From assembly GCA_903927495.1 (NCBI GenBank), contig CAIYNH010000016.1, positions 1 to 7,009 of the forward strand: a stretch of 7,009 nucleotides of DNA, written 5' to 3'. The position numbers and the translations under genes were made by a program. Position 1 is the stretch's first letter, and each line of letters opens with the position of its first letter. Of the stretch, positions 1 to 5,761 are shown in pieces. Under the pieces are notes generated by a model. That model saw only the letters and a program-made list of their open reading frames with translations. It was not told where the DNA came from and made no database searches. The stretch is from an uncultured beta proteobacterium. Lineage in GTDB: Bacteria; Pseudomonadota; Gammaproteobacteria; Burkholderiales; Burkholderiaceae_C.

Positions 1-198
1 CTGCAAGAACTTTCCGCTTCGCGGGTGGCATCTGCGCGAGAGGTGGAGCGTGCCAAGGTGATGCTGGGCTACGCCGATGGCTTCTCGATCACTGAACTTC
101 AGCGTCGTCTTGGTTTCAGCCGACCCATGATCTATCGGTGCGTGGACAAGGCACTGGCGGCAGGCGTTCATATGGGACTCAAGGACAAGTACCACCGG
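1..198 (+). pseudogene. IS630-family transposase, N-terminal fragment
   Basis: The frame is open at the window edge (first codons Leu-Gln-Glu-Leu), so the true start lies outside and the GTG at 25 is only an internal start. The peptide contains the hallmark arrangement of IS630 N-termini: a short Ser/Arg-rich lead, a VERAKVMLGYADG helix, then a helix-turn-helix ITELQRRLGFSRPMIYRCVDKAL and a GLKDKYHR linker. In an intact protein of about 350 residues a DDE domain follows. Here the similarity stops after codon 198 and an unrelated IS21-like peptide continues in the same frame. The fragment could still bind DNA but cannot transpose. Confidence 0.65.
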
Positions 199-440
199 CA
201 AACCAAGTGGGCCGCCCAGCGTATTCATGGCAGTGAACGCCGCCAAGTTGAGGCCGTGTTTCAGGAAGAGAAACCTCATTTGCTGGCATTGCCTATGCTG
301 AGCATGCAGTATTTCACCGAGCGTCAGTACACCGTCAACGATGACTCGTGCGTGCGGCTTCAATATCTTGGAGTCCCTCGTTGCAGCCTTCAAGTGCACA
401 TCGCCTCAGCCAAGTTTCGCCTGAAATCAGTACGATTGCA
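199..440 (+). pseudogene. IS21-family IstA transposase, C-terminal fragment
   Basis: After the IS630-like part, the frame reads WAAQRIHGSERRQ, then VEAVFQEEKPHLLALP, then MQYFTERQYTVNDDSCVRL. This matches the IstA C-terminal pattern: a W..E.A..RIHGT..RQV segment, an EE.P.L.PLP segment, then an aromatic-rich segment before the SYYSVP-like strand. The SYYSVP position is degraded (roughly QYLGVP at 352-369) and similarity fades after about 440. The DDE core, about 300 residues in an intact IstA, and the istB ATPase partner are absent. It is a dead remnant. Decay within the fragment suggests an old insertion. Confidence 0.6.
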
Positions 441-455
441 TAAAACTGGGCTGAG
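405..455. repeat. 13-bp imperfect inverted repeat at the pdxA 3' side
   Basis: CTCAGCCAAGTTT at 405-417 and AAACTGGGCTGAG at 443-455 are inverted copies matching at 12 of 13 positions, separated by 25 nt. The structure begins 9 nt past the pdxA stop in the direction of pdxA transcription, so it could fold at the end of the pdxA mRNA. A typical intrinsic terminator needs a U-run right after the stem and there is none. It might instead be a transposon end or a processed 3' stem-loop. The structure is directly visible; its role is uncertain. Confidence 0.5.
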
Positions 456-464
456 TAGTTACGA

Positions 465-1550
465 TTATCCGAGGTGTCGCTCTGGATTCATGCCATTCAG
501 TAGTGTTGCCATCTGGATGGCCTCGATCAAACTTGAAGCATCCGCGCGACCCGTACCGGCAATATCAAAGGCAGTGCCGTGATCCGGGCTGGTACGTACC
601 AGCGGCAAACCCAAGGTCACATTGACGCCCTTCTCTACTCCAAGATATTTCACCGGAATCAGACCCTGATCGTGGTACATGGCCAGCACCACGTCGAATT
701 CGCCAGGCTTTGAAGCCTTGGTTCGTGCTCGCATGAACACAGTATCGGGAGGGTACGGACCGCTGACTTGCAAACCCTGCTGCCGGGCTGCGGCAATCGC
801 CGGAGCAATGATGTCGAGTTCTTCCGAACCAAACAATCCGCCCTCGCCAGCGTGTGGATTAAGCCCGGCCACTCCGATGATCGGAGCACGGCCCAACACA
901 GCGAACAAGGACTTATGTGTGATCAGCAAAGTTTGTAGAACGTTATCAAAATTGACTGCCGCAAGCGCTGCACGCAGAGACACATGGATGCTGACCAGCA
1001 CCACACGCAGTTCGTCATTGGCCAGCATCATGCGCACCGGCAGTTGTTCGATCGGCACATTCATATGCTTTGCAGCCAGCGCCTGCAGCATTTCGGTGTG
1101 ACCTGGGAACTGAGCAGCCCAGCCACCAGCAAAAGCCAGTGCAGCTTTGTTCAAGGGAGCAGTCACCATGGCAGCAACTTCGCCTCGGAGCGCCGCATTG
1201 GCAGCCCAAACCACACAATCACCCGCCATCTGGCCAGCCTGGGCGCTGATCTGACCAAAGGGCGTGGTTTGATTTATGAAATGAGCACTTGTCGAATCAA
1301 TCTGCCACACCGGCACACATCGGGGCGGGCAGTTCAAGGCCTGATCCACACAATCTAGCAGGACGACGGGCATAGGCATCGAGCCAGCAGCAACCACAGC
1401 AGAAGCCCGACGCAAAATGTTTACATCCCCCACCACAAAACATCCCCGAGTGCTTTCGGGTGCATCGCGAAAAGCTTTAACGATGATTTCTGGACCAATG
1501 CCAGCTGGGTCACCTTGGGTGATAGCGATCGGAAGTTTCTTCGAGCTCAT
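465..1550 (-). CDS. pdxA: PdxA-family 4-hydroxythreonine-4-phosphate dehydrogenase
   Basis: PdxA oxidises 4-phosphohydroxy-L-threonine with NAD to an unstable 3-oxo acid that PdxJ uses to make pyridoxine 5'-phosphate (cytoplasmic DXP-dependent vitamin B6 pathway). The 361-residue protein starts at ATG 1550 and shows ITQGDPAGIGPE at 10-21. Aligned to E. coli PdxA from memory, substrate residues are H151/T152 (PGHTE), K301, N310 and R319, and metal ligands are H189, H233 (NPHAGEGG) and H293 (MYHDQG). All are present, so it should be active. It is about 30 residues longer than the E. coli enzyme, mainly in the N-terminal half (about 50-100). An in-frame GTG at 1571 would add seven residues; neither start has a clear Shine-Dalgarno sequence. 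It is the last gene of the Cys-rich/nif3 cluster, 29 nt after nif3. Wording such as GGLFGSEELD and DHGTAFDIAG is also common in the PdxA2 (4-phospho-D-threonate dehydrogenase) branch, so the exact substrate is less certain than the fold. Confidence 0.92.
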   Translation of the reverse strand: MSSKKLPIAITQGDPAGIGPEIIVKAFRDAPESTRGCFVVGDVNILRRASAVVAAGSMPMPVVLLDCVDQALNCPPRCVPVWQIDSTSAHFINQTTPFGQISAQAGQMAGDCVVWAANAALRGEVAAMVTAPLNKAALAFAGGWAAQFPGHTEMLQALAAKHMNVPIEQLPVRMMLANDELRVVLVSIHVSLRAALAAVNFDNVLQTLLITHKSLFAVLGRAPIIGVAGLNPHAGEGGLFGSEELDIIAPAIAAARQQGLQVSGPYPPDTVFMRARTKASKPGEFDVVLAMYHDQGLIPVKYLGVEKGVNVTLGLPLVRTSPDHGTAFDIAGTGRADASSLIEAIQMATLLNGMNPERHLG

Positions 1551-1579
1551 GGGTAATTCGTCATTGGTCACAGGTAATT

Positions 1580-2338
1580 TCAGGCCGGATTGTCAATATC
1601 AATAAACTGATGCGCCAGCCCCAACTGATTAGCCACATGCGCGGCCACGGCTGGCGCACCATACCGCTCAGTAGCGTGATGACCACAAGCCAGATAAGCC
1701 ACACCACATTCACGGGCATAGTGGGTCTGTGGTTCCGAAATTTCACCAGTGATAAAAGCGTCGGCCCCGGCAGCAATCGCTACTTCAAAATAGCTTTGCC
1801 CACCACCGCTGCACCATGCTATCTTTTTAATATCGACTTGTGCTTTATGCACAAGCGTCACAGGACGATTAAGTATATTTTTCAGATGCAGTTCCAAGAC
1901 CTCAGCGCAAGCAAAGCCAGTGCCATCACTACGCTGACCCAGGCAACCCAACTCCTGTTCACCAAAATGCGACAACGTGGTTAATCCCAGTTTGAGTCCA
2001 AGTTGCGCGTTATTGCCCAACTCAGAGTGGGCATCCAGCGGCAAATGGTAAGCAAAAAGGCTGATGTCATGGGCCAACAACAACGCCAGCCGCTGTTTCA
2101 TCCAGCCTGTAACACAGCCATCCTGACCACGCCAGAACAGACCATGATGAACAAAAATTGCATCAGCCCTGGCATCGATGGCGGCTTCAATCAAGGCCAG
2201 GCTGGCCGTGACCCCGGAGACAATTTTTCGCACCTCGGCCCGACCTTCAACCTGCAAGCCATTGGGCGCGTAGTCGCGAAAGCGCTCAGGCTGCAGCATC
2301 GCATCGAAAGCATGCAATAGTTCAGATCGCTGTGTCAT
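1580..2338 (-). CDS. Nif3/YbgI-family dinuclear metal-centre protein
   Basis: The 252-residue protein is the usual size for the short bacterial Nif3 form (E. coli YbgI 247). Family members form toroidal hexamers with a two-metal site; many are labelled GTP cyclohydrolase 1 type 2 homologue, but the physiological role is not settled. Visible motifs are DYAPNGLQVEG (22-32), VTASL (43-47), the metal ligands H64/H65 in VHHGLFW, D102 in HLPLDAHSELGNN, and H220/H221 with E224 in ACGHHATERYG near the C-terminus. The ATG at 2338 was chosen because the family begins a few residues before a DYAPNGLQ-type motif. An in-frame extension back to 2554 lies wholly within the upstream gene in another frame and is not protein-like. 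A weak GAG element lies about 10 nt upstream. The start overlaps the Cys-rich gene by 17 nt, implying coupled translation. Confidence 0.93.
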   Translation of the reverse strand: MTQRSELLHAFDAMLQPERFRDYAPNGLQVEGRAEVRKIVSGVTASLALIEAAIDARADAIFVHHGLFWRGQDGCVTGWMKQRLALLLAHDISLFAYHLPLDAHSELGNNAQLGLKLGLTTLSHFGEQELGCLGQRSDGTGFACAEVLELHLKNILNRPVTLVHKAQVDIKKIAWCSGGGQSYFEVAIAAGADAFITGEISEPQTHYARECGVAYLACGHHATERYGAPAVAAHVANQLGLAHQFIDIDNPA

Positions 2339-2696
2339 GGGTGTTTTTCTCAGGCATCGGTGAATCATAAACGCTGGCGCAATCACAACCGATACCCACA
2401 GCCAGCCAACGCTTTGCCCAGCGCCCGAGCATCCGCGCCAATATCGGTACACACCACCGTGGCCACCTGTTGCTGAGCACCAAGTCAGGCTCGGTGATGG
2501 CACCACAGCGATACTGCAAAGTTTCGCTGTGCCAGCGCAGAGCCTGACACGCACCGTGCCGCCGCCAATAGATCAGTTGACCCAGCGGACAAGGCTCCAG
2601 CAGGCAGCAGACACCGCAGCCATTGCAGGGCGCTGCCCACGCAGGCTTCTGGGGAGCCTCACATTGAATGTGGATAGTACGTGTTGACTTGGGCAT
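2322..2696 (-). CDS. Small cysteine-rich putative metal-binding protein (YkgJ-like)
   Basis: The 124-residue soluble protein has 11 cysteines (12, 24, 27, 30, 31, 36, 50, 64, 82, 104, 106). The core PCNGCGVCCLLEPCPLG has a C-x2-C-x2-CC-x4-C spacing, resembling zinc/iron-chelating YkgJ-type proteins and [4Fe-4S] ligand clusters. Further Cys at 64, 82 and a C-x-C at 104-106 could complete a second site. No signal peptide or membrane segment is seen, so it is probably cytoplasmic. No enzymatic function can be assigned. The ATG at 2696 puts about 23 residues before the first core Cys; a GTG at 2714 would add six residues, and neither has a good Shine-Dalgarno. Its 3' end overlaps nif3 by 17 nt. 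I recall similar small proteins upstream of nif3 in Comamonadaceae, suggesting a conserved pair, but that is from memory. Confidence 0.78.
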   Translation of the reverse strand: MPKSTRTIHIQCEAPQKPAWAAPCNGCGVCCLLEPCPLGQLIYWRRHGACQALRWHSETLQYRCGAITEPDLVLSNRWPRWCVPILARMLGRWAKRWLAVGIGCDCASVYDSPMPEKNTHDTAI

Positions 2697-2912
2697 TGAA
2701 TTTTGATCAGGCACCTACAATTTAGTGGTGCGTAAATAACCAATGTATCGTTTTTGACGGTCCCGGCGGGATGCATTGCCAAATGCACTAAGGGCAACAA
2801 AGCAATGCGACCGTCAGTGCCGTTGGAAATGGAATATTGGTAATTTGTGTATTCCTCACTGCCTTTCGTTCCATTACTTCCATTCTCACCGGGCCATCTA
2901 TTGGCATTGTCC
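2697..2912. other. Divergent intergenic region between the Cys-rich gene and the S1C protease
   Basis: This 216-bp spacer must hold the 5' ends of two divergent units. I looked for sigma-70 boxes on both strands and found none convincing. On the plus strand TTGACG (2754-2759) lacks a good -10 at 16-18 nt, and TTGGAA (2823-2828) is followed only by AT-rich sequence at poor spacing (TAATTT 2841-2846). On the minus strand a TAAATT-like hexamer lies near 2720, without a -35. The obvious content is nested inverted repeats at 2755-2816, listed separately. Open frames crossing this spacer on the minus strand are shadows without family features. Confidence 0.6.
2755..2816. repeat. Nested inverted repeats in the divergent promoter region
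   Basis: The outer arms TGACGGTC (2755-2762) and GACCGTCA (2809-2816) are perfect 8-bp inverted copies. The inner arms GCATTGC (2773-2779) and GCAATGC (2802-2808) are perfect 7-bp copies. The right-hand arms are directly adjacent while the left-hand ones are separated by 10 nt, so the full fold would be a two-part stem with a one-sided bulge. A competing short hairpin, TGCATT (2772-2777) with AATGCA (2782-2787), has a 4-nt loop, and TTGCC (2776-2780)/GGCAA (2793-2797) can also pair. This could be a structured leader, an operator or an attenuator; the sequence alone does not decide. Confidence 0.55.
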
Positions 2913-4052
2913 ATGAAACGTTTTTGGTTGTTGTTTTCACAGTCCGTGACGGTCTTTCTGGCCGCGTATTTTGTTGTAGGGACACTCAAACCCACTTGGT
3001 TTGAGACACGCGGTGGTAAATCAACCACTGTGGCTGTGCTAGAAGCACCCGCAGCTGGAGTCGCCCTGCCCCCGGGAAGTTTTCGCCTGGCGGCACAAAA
3101 ATCGTCCTCTGCGGTGGTCAGCATCAACACCAGCAAAAATGCACGAAAGAGTCTGCAAAACAGCGACCCATGGTTCAAGTTTTTCTTTGGTGAACAACAA
3201 AACGAACCTCAGGTTGGGCTGGGTAGCGGCGTGATCGTCAGCACCGATGGCTACATCCTCACCAACAACCACGTTGTAGAAGGTGCGGATGAAATTGAAG
3301 TGATTTTGAACGACAGTCGTCGCAGCCGAGCCAAAATCATCGGCACCGATCCCGACTCCGACTTAGCGGTACTCAAGATTGTGCTGGATCGCCTGCCTGT
3401 GATTGTGCTGGGCAACTCCGACAACCTGCAGGTGGGTGACCAGGTGCTGGCTATCGGCAACCCGTTTGGCGTGGGTCAAACCGTCACCAGCGGCATTGTC
3501 AGTGCGCTCGGTCGCAACCAGTTGGGCATCAACACCTTTGAGAATTTCATCCAGACCGATGCAGCAATCAACCCTGGTAACTCCGGCGGTGCGCTGGTGG
3601 ACACCAATGGCAACTTGCAAGGCATCAACACGGCCATTTACTCACGCTCAGGCGGCAGCATGGGCATTGGCTTTGCCATTCCGGTGTCCACTGCAAAATT
3701 AGTCCTGGAAGGCATTGTGAAAGACGGTCAGGTCACGCGCGGCTGGATTGGCGTTGAGCCCAACGAACTCAACCCTGAGCTGGCCCAAACTTTTGGTGTC
3801 GCAGCCCAACAGGGAGTCATCATTACCGGCGTGCTGCAAAACGGCCCGGCCGCCAAGGGCGGAATCAAGCCCGGCGATGTCGTCACTGCTGTGGCTGGAA
3901 AACCAGTGCGCAATGTCGCCGAAATGCTGACCTTGGTGGCATCCCTTAAACCTGGAACGGCTGCCCCCTTTGCTGTGCAACGTGGTGACAGCAAGAGCGA
4001 ATTGCAGATCACACCGGGTCTGCGACCCAAACCGAGACAACAACCAGAGTAA
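2913..4052 (+). CDS. Membrane-anchored S1C (DegS/DegQ-like) trypsin-type serine protease with one PDZ domain
   Basis: This HtrA-family periplasmic protease has 379 residues. The N-terminus MKRFWLLFSQSVTVFLAAYF is a positively charged start plus one hydrophobic helix (about 4-24) with no obvious cleavage site, so it is probably tethered to the inner membrane facing the periplasm. The chymotrypsin-fold domain spans about 60-265, with catalytic triad H120 (TNNHVV), D150 (DSDLAVLKI) and S224 (GNSGGAL at 222-228), all intact. One PDZ domain covers about 278-368 (GWIGVE, then GVIITGVLQNGPAAKGGIKPGDVV). A single PDZ plus an anchor is DegS-like architecture, as opposed to two PDZs in DegP/DegQ. The ATG at 2913 was chosen because it begins the signal anchor; the frame extends upstream to GTG 2847 without signal character. 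No strong Shine-Dalgarno is seen. It is transcribed alone, convergent with tatC. Whether it cleaves a RseA-like anti-sigma factor or acts in general quality control cannot be read from here. Confidence 0.95.
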   Translation: MKRFWLLFSQSVTVFLAAYFVVGTLKPTWFETRGGKSTTVAVLEAPAAGVALPPGSFRLAAQKSSSAVVSINTSKNARKSLQNSDPWFKFFFGEQQNEPQVGLGSGVIVSTDGYILTNNHVVEGADEIEVILNDSRRSRAKIIGTDPDSDLAVLKIVLDRLPVIVLGNSDNLQVGDQVLAIGNPFGVGQTVTSGIVSALGRNQLGINTFENFIQTDAAINPGNSGGALVDTNGNLQGINTAIYSRSGGSMGIGFAIPVSTAKLVLEGIVKDGQVTRGWIGVEPNELNPELAQTFGVAAQQGVIITGVLQNGPAAKGGIKPGDVVTAVAGKPVRNVAEMLTLVASLKPGTAAPFAVQRGDSKSELQITPGLRPKPRQQPE

Positions 4053-4063
4053 GCTTGACGGAC

Positions 4064-4080
4064 AAAAGCAGGTCTTTTGC
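4064..4080 (+). terminator. Weak stem-loop after the protease gene
   Basis: CAAAAG and CTTTTG, separated by CAGGT, form a 6-bp stem with a 5-nt loop about a dozen bases past the protease stop, followed by an AT-rich run. The stem is short and A/T-rich, so it is a poor intrinsic terminator at best. It is the only simple hairpin immediately after this gene apart from the palindrome at 4109-4141. Confidence 0.3.
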
Positions 4081-4108
4081 TTGATTTGATACTGCTACAT
4101 TTTATATA

Positions 4109-4141
4109 GCTTCTAATGCTTATTTGACAAGCTCTACAAGC
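4109..4141. repeat. Degenerate palindromic intergenic repeat, possible bidirectional terminator
   Basis: GCTTCTAATGCTT (4109-4121) and AAGCTCTACAAGC (4129-4141) are inverted copies matching at 10 of 13 positions around a 7-nt loop. An alternative perfect 8-bp pairing exists between TAATGCTT (4114-4121) and AAGCATTA (4138-4145). It lies in AT-rich sequence (TTTTATATAGC just before) between two convergent genes, where a shared terminator would be expected. From memory, very similar short palindromes of the form GCTTCTA..GCTT..AAGC..TAGAAGC are scattered between genes in Comamonadaceae genomes; this would be a decayed copy. The palindrome is seen; the family membership is inference. Confidence 0.55.
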
Positions 4142-4155
4142 ATTATTACCTCATA

Positions 4156-4944
4156 TTACTTGGCGGATTCGCCGGTGTCATCGGGCGCTTGGGTATGGCG
4201 GATAAAGATTTGAGCCGCCCAAATACCAACCTCATAGAGCCCCACCATGGGAATCGCCAGCGCTAACTGCGACACCACATCCGGCGGTGTCACGATAGCA
4301 GCGATGATGAAAGCCAGCACCACAAAGTAGCCCCGGAACTCTTTCAGCTTTTCAATACTCAAGATGCCCATGCGAGCCAATACCACCACCACCACGGGTA
4401 CTTCAAACGCCATGCCAAAGGCCAGAAACATCGACAGCACAAAACCCAGATAGGCTTCAATATCGGGTGAGGCGGTGATGCTGGCCGGTGCAAAGCTCTG
4501 AATAAACGCAAAAACGCGCCCAAACACAAAGAAATAACAAAACGCCACACCCACAAAGAAAAGCACGGTGCTCGACACCACCAGCGGCAATACCAGTTTT
4601 TTCTCATGGGTGTAGAGACCCGGTGCCACAAACGCCCACAACTGGTACAACACCACCGGTAACGCCAACATGAAAGCCGCCATCATCAGCACTTTCAGTG
4701 GCACCATGAATGGCGAGATGACCGATGTCGCAATCATCGTGGCCCCCTTGGGCAAGTGCGCCACCAGAGGCGCTGCCATCAAGTCGTAAAGGGCAGCCGG
4801 ACCGGGGTAAATACCCATCACAACAGCCATCACAGCAACCGCTATCACAGCCTTGACCAAGCGGTCACGCAACTCAACCAGGTGGGTTACAAACGGCTGC
4901 TCGGTGCCTGCCAGTTCATCGTCATTCTTAGAAGAATCAGTCAT
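4156..4944 (-). CDS. tatC: Sec-independent protein translocase subunit TatC
   Basis: TatC is the six-helix inner-membrane core of the twin-arginine translocase and, with TatB, binds the RR signal peptide of folded cargo. At 262 residues it has normal family length (E. coli 258). Signature elements are visible: HLVELRDRL at 21-29 with conserved E24 in the cytoplasmic N-terminus; a first periplasmic loop containing ISPFMVPLKV (76-85); FVAPGLYTHEKK at 105-116 with E114 in the first cytoplasmic loop; FEVPVVVVVLARMGI (180-194); IVTPPDVVSQ (217-226); and YEVGIW (237-242). Six hydrophobic segments are apparent. The ATG at 4944 gives the usual short acidic tail before HLVELR. No Shine-Dalgarno is evident and the gene begins 8 nt after tatB, so coupled translation is likely. 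It is the last gene of the operon. Confidence 0.98.
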   Translation of the reverse strand: MTDSSKNDDELAGTEQPFVTHLVELRDRLVKAVIAVAVMAVVMGIYPGPAALYDLMAAPLVAHLPKGATMIATSVISPFMVPLKVLMMAAFMLALPVVLYQLWAFVAPGLYTHEKKLVLPLVVSSTVLFFVGVAFCYFFVFGRVFAFIQSFAPASITASPDIEAYLGFVLSMFLAFGMAFEVPVVVVVLARMGILSIEKLKEFRGYFVVLAFIIAAIVTPPDVVSQLALAIPMVGLYEVGIWAAQIFIRHTQAPDDTGESAK

Positions 4945-4952
4945 TGATTAAG

Positions 4953-5417
4953 TTATTTTGGGCGAAAGCGAGCCACCCGAGCCGCACCCGACAAGGCTTT
5001 GGTGCGCACCCCGGCGCGAGCTTTGTACCAGTTGGGCGTGGTGCCCGCTTTCAGGCGCCAGTTCTTCTTGGGATGACGGTATTCGGGCACGGCTTCTAAC
5101 AAAGCTGTCACATCAGTTGTTGAAGCCACTGTCTCGGTGTTGGTGGCCTCAGCCCAGGTCTTTTCAAACTCATTGGCATTGGTCTGGATTGACTTTTGCA
5201 CGTCTTTCGCAGCCGTTTCAACCGTTTCCTTCATTTTTTTAAGTTCATCGAGCTCCATGGAGCGATTCACCTCGGCCTTGACATCAGACATGTAGCGCTG
5301 TGCTTTGCCAATCAAGGTGCCGACCATGCGTGCTACACCCGGCAATTTCTCTGGCCCGATGACAATCAGCGCCACAGCACCAATCAGCGCAATTTTTGAA
5401 ATACCCAGGTCAATCAT
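4953..5417 (-). CDS. tatB: Sec-independent protein translocase subunit TatB
   Basis: TatB pairs with TatC to recognise twin-arginine signal peptides. The 154-residue protein has a short N-terminal membrane helix (about 5-20), the hinge GPEKLP at 21-26, then an amphipathic helix (27-50) and a charged, probably coiled helical region (52-92). The residue before the membrane segment is typical of TatB (MIDLGISK), as opposed to the MGSFSIWHW start of TatA, which separates the two paralogues. After a variable stretch (about 93-112) comes a basic tail, 115-154, rich in Arg, Lys and Ala and ending in [12 protein letters not shown]. From memory this tail is characteristic of Comamonadaceae. An AAGG element 5 nt upstream (plus-strand 5423-5426) supports ATG 5417. 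It lies 30 nt after tatA and 8 nt before tatC. Confidence 0.96.
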   Translation of the reverse strand: MIDLGISKIALIGAVALIVIGPEKLPGVARMVGTLIGKAQRYMSDVKAEVNRSMELDELKKMKETVETAAKDVQKSIQTNANEFEKTWAEATNTETVASTTDVTALLEAVPEYRHPKKNWRLKAGTTPNWYKARAGVRTKALSGAARVARFRPK

Positions 5418-5447
5418 GAGCGCCTTGCGTCACAGCCAAGCGCAACA

Positions 5448-5693
5448 TCAGGACTTTTGCTTGGCTTGCACGTCAATCGTTGTTTTATCTGCCGTTGTGG
5501 CAGCATTAACCACTTGTGAAGGAGCCACTGGAGGGTCTTCGGCCGGCGCTGAACCGCCCTCTTTCATGCCATCCTTGAAACCCTTGACCGCGCCACCCAA
5601 ATCAGCACCAATGTTTTTGAGCTTTTTGGTGCCAAACACCATGATGACGATCAACAGCACAATCAACCAGTGCCAAATAGAAAATGAACCCAT
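5448..5693 (-). CDS. tatA: Sec-independent protein translocase subunit TatA
   Basis: TatA oligomerises to form the transport-active element of the Tat system. The 81-residue protein has the canonical order: a short N-terminal segment with SIWHW, one membrane helix (about 6-20), the F20-G21 hinge, the amphipathic helix [21 protein letters not shown] (23-43), then a disordered acidic/proline-rich tail. The conserved FKDGM segment (39-43) ends the amphipathic helix. A good Shine-Dalgarno AGGAG (plus-strand 5700-5704) sits 6 nt before ATG 5693. It is the strongest ribosome-binding site among the three tat genes, fitting TatA's need to be in excess over TatB and TatC. Confidence 0.97.
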   Translation of the reverse strand: MGSFSIWHWLIVLLIVIMVFGTKKLKNIGADLGGAVKGFKDGMKEGGSAPAEDPPVAPSQVVNAATTADKTTIDVQAKQKS

Positions 5694-5718
5694 TGCAGTC
5701 TCCTAACGAATTACGCGA

Positions 5719-5724
5719 ATTTTA
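5719..5724 (-). promoter_or_regulatory. Possible -10 element upstream of tatA
   Basis: Reading toward tatA, the 68-bp HIT-tatA gap contains TAAAAT (plus-strand 5719-5724), five of six matches to the sigma-70 -10 consensus and 25 nt before the tatA start. The G+C-rich sequence upstream shows no recognisable -35 box. It is a candidate internal promoter allowing tatABC expression independent of the his genes, but weakly supported. Confidence 0.25.
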
Positions 5725-5761
5725 AACGGCGCACCTGCCTGGCGCGCTGTTGGACTCAGAT

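Larger units (their letters stand above)
1..442 (+). mobile_element. Composite relic of two insertion sequences (IS630-type then IS21-type)
   Basis: One frame is open from the left edge to the stop at 580-582. Its first part resembles the helix-turn-helix N-terminus of IS630-family transposases and its next part resembles the C-terminal third of IS21-family IstA. Neither carries a complete catalytic domain: the IS630 DDE domain and the IstA DDE core are missing, and no istB follows. The last ~45 codons run antisense into the 3' end of pdxA and have no transposase character, so the recognisable relic ends near 440. I see no intact terminal inverted repeats or target-site duplication. It is best read as degenerate mobile DNA accumulated just beyond the distal end of the pdxA operon. 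Family assignment comes from remembered sequence patterns. Confidence 0.7.

Noticed and set aside
679..1358. Plus-strand frames antisense to pdxA
   Set aside because: They overlap each other and pdxA, whose catalytic and metal residues are complete, so they are shadow frames.
2003..2320. A 105-codon plus-strand frame
   Set aside because: It is fully antisense to nif3 and has no recognisable domain; nif3 motifs explain the conservation of this DNA.
2339..2554. N-terminal extension of the Nif3 frame
   Set aside because: The extra 72 codons lie inside the Cys-rich gene in another frame and lack protein-like conservation; Nif3 proteins start near the ATG at 2338.
2754..2851. Candidate plus-strand sigma-70 promoters for the protease (TTGACG 2754, TTGGAA 2823)
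   Set aside because: No -10 hexamer of acceptable match occurs at 16-18 nt spacing for either.
2573..3178. A 201-codon minus-strand frame crossing the divergent spacer and antisense to the protease start
   Set aside because: It overlaps two well-supported genes, has no family motif or ribosome-binding site, and its composition follows the opposite strand's codons.
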